Below are positions 5,836-7,604 of a DNA stretch of 7,604 nucleotides, one piece after another. Under the pieces are notes generated by a model. That model was not told the DNA's origin, ran no database searches, and saw only the letters and a program-made list of their open reading frames with translations. The position numbers and the translations under genes are program-made. The stretch is from NCBI RefSeq assembly GCF_030151805.1, contig NZ_JASLCN010000336.1:1-7604 (forward strand). Direction: 5' to 3'. Origin of the DNA: Fluviicola sp. (GTDB lineage Bacteria; Bacteroidota; Bacteroidia; Flavobacteriales_D; Crocinitomicaceae). Position 1 is the stretch's first letter; every line of letters begins with the position of its first letter.

Positions 5836-5862
5836 TTTTATTCAATAGAGTTTTTATCTTTA
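5830..5862 (+). promoter_or_regulatory. candidate Bacteroidota-type promoter
   Basis: TTG at 5830-5832 (inside the right-hand repeat array) is followed after 22 nt by TATCTTTA at 5855-5862, which fits seven of eight positions of the TAnnTTTG -7 element. The spacing is at the long end of the range accepted for flavobacteria. Transcription would start near 5870, giving a leader of about 75 nt before ATG 5945. The T-rich context makes a chance match quite possible. Confidence 0.28.
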
Positions 5863-5895
5863 AACGCAATTCCGATAGCTGTCTGGAAACGAAGA

Positions 5896-5924
5896 GCGTA
5901 AAGCCCGTAAAGATTGCTTTTCGC
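5896..5924 (+). other. leader hairpin with two alternative pairings
   Basis: CGTAAAG occurs twice with a 9-nt period (5897-5903 and 5906-5912). CTTTTCGC (5917-5924) can pair with either copy, each with one T-T mismatch: the distal pairing leaves a 13-nt loop, the proximal one a 4-nt loop. The structure ends 20 nt before the start codon at 5945, in the predicted leader of that gene. Regulatory meaning is unproven. Confidence 0.3.
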
Positions 5925-5944
5925 AGTAACCAACCAAGTCCAAC

Positions 5945-6502
5945 ATGAAAAAAAGAATTCAAAAACACATTGATAAAGAGGAATACGTCAAAATTTACAT
6001 TGTCGATCAAGACGGCACTTCTATTACCAATTTTAACGGATACATTCTGGAACAAGACAAGCAGTTTATTCTCATGTCGACCAACAATGACTTTTTCTAT
6101 GATGGAATAACTGTGATCAGAAAAGCTGACATATCCGAAATCAAGCGAACTGAAAATGAAACCTTTTTCCAAAAAATCATGGAAAAGGAAAATCTGGAAA
6201 AAGAAATGTTCGAACGAAAAGAACTTCTGAACTTTCATTTGAACAGCTATCAGGAAATGTTTCAAACCATTCATCAAATGAACATTCCGGTGATTATAGA
6301 AACCAAGTACGGAGATGATGATCGCTTTCTGATCGGGCCGGTAGCAAGCTTCCATAACAAGCACGTAAAAATCAACTATTTCAATTCCCGTGGAGAATAT
6401 GATCTGAAGCCTGTTTCCTGTAAATACAAAGAAATCACACACCTGACGATTGACTCTCCGTATGCCCGGTTGTTTTACAAATACAGTAAAATCGTTGAAT
6501 AA
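5945..6502 (+). CDS. hypothetical protein with apparent twin beta-barrel-like halves
   Basis: The product has 185 residues, highly charged and apparently cytoplasmic, with no signal peptide, membrane segment or recognised catalytic motif; the family is not recognised. It looks like two similar halves joined by a helical, Glu/Lys-rich connector. The N-terminal half (about 14-80) has short beta-type segments VKIYIVDQDG, NGYILEQDKQFILM and GITVIRKADISEIKRT. The C-terminal half (about 115-180) has VIIETKYGDDDRFLIGPVAS, HVKINYF and SCKYKEITHLTID. Both halves end in I-x-x-(I/L) followed by a polar turn and then aromatic residues (ETFFQKI and ARLFYKY). This pattern suggests a duplicated small beta-barrel such as an SH3- or Sm-like fold, which is inference only. 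The connector (80-112, KENLEKEMFERKELL) is probably helical. ATG 5945 has no Shine-Dalgarno. An uncharacterised membrane protein follows after 18 nt, probably in the same transcript. Confidence 0.7.
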   Translation: MKKRIQKHIDKEEYVKIYIVDQDGTSITNFNGYILEQDKQFILMSTNNDFFYDGITVIRKADISEIKRTENETFFQKIMEKENLEKEMFERKELLNFHLNSYQEMFQTIHQMNIPVIIETKYGDDDRFLIGPVASFHNKHVKINYFNSRGEYDLKPVSCKYKEITHLTIDSPYARLFYKYSKIVE

Positions 6503-6520
6503 TTAAACTGTTGAAAACCC

Positions 6521-6973
6521 ATGACTAAAACCTGGCAAGGAAAACGAACGGACTTTTTACTAATACTCCTTTACTCACTCGTAACTTTTTTCATCGGTAT
6601 CATCATTCTACTGGTTGGTGTATCACCTGTCTGGATTTATTTCCGGAAAGTTCCCAAAAAACTACAGTTGGATCTCACAAACCGGAAACTCGAAATCAAA
6701 AAACGCAGGAAAACCTTGTGTTATAACATGGATTATATCCGTTTTTATCAACGTCAAACCATTTTCTTCTTCATCTTTGAAATTCATGCGACATTTGAAA
6801 CAGCCAGAAACGGATCTGTCGAAAAACTCGCAACTGTACTGATAGTTCCAAATTGGGGCCTATCGTGGAATAAAAAAGTGATGACAGAAATCATTCATGA
6901 ACTGAAACAAGCAGGTGTTCCTGAAATTAAAAACCGTAAAGCTATCCCACTTTCTGATTACTTTCACGATTGA
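6521..6973 (+). CDS. uncharacterised membrane-anchored protein
   Basis: The product has 150 residues and is not recognised as a named family. Residues 10-41 form a hydrophobic stretch (FLLILLYSLVTFFIGIIILLVG) long enough for one long or two tightly packed membrane helices, preceded by KTWQGKR and followed by the basic FRKVPKK, suggesting an inner-membrane anchor. The remaining ~105 residues look like a soluble cytoplasmic domain rich in alternating strands: LQLDLTNRKLEIKKRRKT (48-65), DYIRFYQRQTIFFFIFEIHA (71-90), VLIVPNWGLSW (106-116), and a final helix MTEIIHELKQAGV. That order, strands closed by one C-terminal helix after a membrane segment, recalls bacterial PH-like domains, but this is a weak structural guess. 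It sits 18 nt after the preceding gene and 27 nt before the next, so the three are likely co-transcribed. Confidence 0.65.
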   Translation: MTKTWQGKRTDFLLILLYSLVTFFIGIIILLVGVSPVWIYFRKVPKKLQLDLTNRKLEIKKRRKTLCYNMDYIRFYQRQTIFFFIFEIHATFETARNGSVEKLATVLIVPNWGLSWNKKVMTEIIHELKQAGVPEIKNRKAIPLSDYFHD

Positions 6974-7000
6974 TATTTACCTGATAAACTTCAACATATC

Positions 7001-7604
7001 ATGCCCAATTCCATTCAAAAAATCATTTTCCCGCTCTTACTGACCATTCTTTGTAATAAGCTTCATTCCCAGGAAATCATCCTGAATGCGGAAAATTTGC
7101 AGACCATCGGTCTTCAGGGGAAGGTGAAAACACTGAAAGAGATTTCTTTTACTGCAAAGAAAATGGCAAACGGCGTTGTTAAATCCGTTAAAGGCTGGCA
7201 ATATACGTTTGAATACGATTCCGAATCTTTTTTTGATACGCTGGGAAACCTGGTTTTGGAGAACAACCTGAATCTGGGGAAAAAAGAAGCTGTCTACTCC
7301 ATTCAATACGATAGTCTCGGCAGAATTTCCGTTGTAAACAGGCAACAATTCTCTCATCATTTCCTGTATGATTCGCTGAACAGAATCAATTCTTCCTACA
7401 AAACAGATCCTCGTTCCAAAACCCTTCAAACCAGTTATTTCACCTACGATTACAATACTGAAAACCAATTGATCCGGGCAGAAGAATTTGTTGAAAACAC
7501 TTCTATCGGCGTAGAAACTTTTCTATACAATCCTTCCGGGAAACTCATTTCCAGGGAATTGAAGAAAGGAAATCATATCGAAACACATGTTTACTCGTAT
7601 AACG
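7001..7604 (+). CDS. exported protein with YD-like repeats, 5' part only
   Basis: The frame is open from ATG 7001 to the window edge (201 residues, no stop), so this gene is incomplete at its 3' end. Residues 1-24 form a signal peptide (KII, then FPLLLTIL, cleavage plausible after LHS or LHSQ). The mature part holds repeats of roughly 20-31 residues that start with an aromatic-rich YD/YN strand and continue into a turn: FEYDSESFFDTLGNLV (70-85), IQYDSLGRISVV (101-112), FLYDSLNRINSS (121-132), FTYDYNTENQLIRA (147-160), FLYNPSGKLISR (174-185), and a sixth beginning YSYN at 198. The YDSLGRI type resembles the YD repeats of RHS/teneurin proteins but is more irregular, as in many small secreted Bacteroidota proteins that form extended beta-sheets. 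There is no visible toxin domain in the part present. It follows the membrane protein by 27 nt. Function is unknown; extracytoplasmic location is likely. Confidence 0.72.
   Translation, partial: MPNSIQKIIFPLLLTILCNKLHSQEIILNAENLQTIGLQGKVKTLKEISFTAKKMANGVVKSVKGWQYTFEYDSESFFDTLGNLVLENNLNLGKKEAVYSIQYDSLGRISVVNRQQFSHHFLYDSLNRINSSYKTDPRSKTLQTSYFTYDYNTENQLIRAEEFVENTSIGVETFLYNPSGKLISRELKKGNHIETHVYSYN

Larger units (their letters stand above)
5629..5944. other. 316-nt non-coding spacer rich in small repeats
   Basis: No credible coding frame is present on either strand; the minus-strand frame crossing the right part is antisense to the following gene. The spacer contains two opposed arrays of ~9-nt units (5664-5690 and 5810-5835), a 9-bp inverted repeat with one mismatch (5735-5757), a perfect 7-bp inverted repeat AATTAGT/ACTAATT (5759-5765 and 5781-5787), a candidate promoter (5830-5862), and a leader hairpin (5896-5924). 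It separates the acetyltransferase/hydrolase operon from a group of uncharacterised genes. No clean terminator for the upstream operon is seen. Confidence 0.6.

Noticed and set aside
5629..5944. CRISPR array or insertion sequence in the repeat-bearing spacer
   Set aside because: The repeat units are only 8-9 nt with no unique spacers, and there is no transposase frame or target-site duplication.
5786..6442. 218-codon minus-strand frame
   Set aside because: It is a Phe/Val-rich shadow of the plus-strand gene 5945-6502 and has no recognisable motif; its end also runs through the intergenic repeats.
7037..7468. 143-codon minus-strand frame
   Set aside because: The plus-strand frame from ATG 7001 is open to the window edge, with a signal peptide and repeats; the minus frame is its antisense shadow.

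Overview
The window looks like chromosomal DNA from a member of the Bacteroidota, most likely a flavobacterium-like lineage. This is inferred from the L19 C-terminus, moderate-to-low GC, start codons largely without Shine-Dalgarno sequences, one candidate TTG/TAnnTTTG promoter, and several lipoprotein or secreted products typical of that phylum. No tRNA, rRNA, CRISPR array, phage gene or transposase was seen. All genes are on the + strand except the antiporter.

Layout. Positions 1-96 are the 3' end of rplS (ribosomal protein L19), closed by a clear intrinsic terminator (123-152). At 187-984 is a lipoprotein zinc peptidase of the MepA/LAS type, probably a murein endopeptidase. Convergent to it, on the minus strand, is a 414-residue cation:proton antiporter (1152-2396). 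Divergent from the antiporter is a secreted M28 zinc peptidase (2524-3444), followed after 11 nt by a small Cys-rich Kazal-type protease inhibitor (3456-3665). These two look like one transcription unit, ending at an AT-rich hairpin.

Positions 3725-5628 hold the most interesting unit: a ketosteroid-isomerase-related NTF2-fold protein, a GNAT acetyltransferase and a carbon-nitrogen hydrolase of the class that is sometimes fused to an acetyltransferase. The genes are 3 nt apart and then overlap by 10 nt, so they are probably translationally coupled. The set looks like a small-molecule modification module whose substrate cannot be read from the sequence.

Positions 5629-5944 are a 316-nt non-coding spacer. 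It carries two arrays of ~9-nt repeats in opposite orientation, several inverted repeats, a possible promoter, and a leader with two mutually exclusive hairpins. Downstream are three poorly characterised genes on one strand: a 185-residue protein that appears internally duplicated (5945-6502), a 150-residue membrane-anchored protein (6521-6973), and the 5' part of a secreted protein with YD-like repeats (7001 to the window edge). The first and last sections are ordinary housekeeping and envelope genes. The coupled trio, the peptidase/inhibitor pair and the repeat-bearing spacer deserve follow-up.
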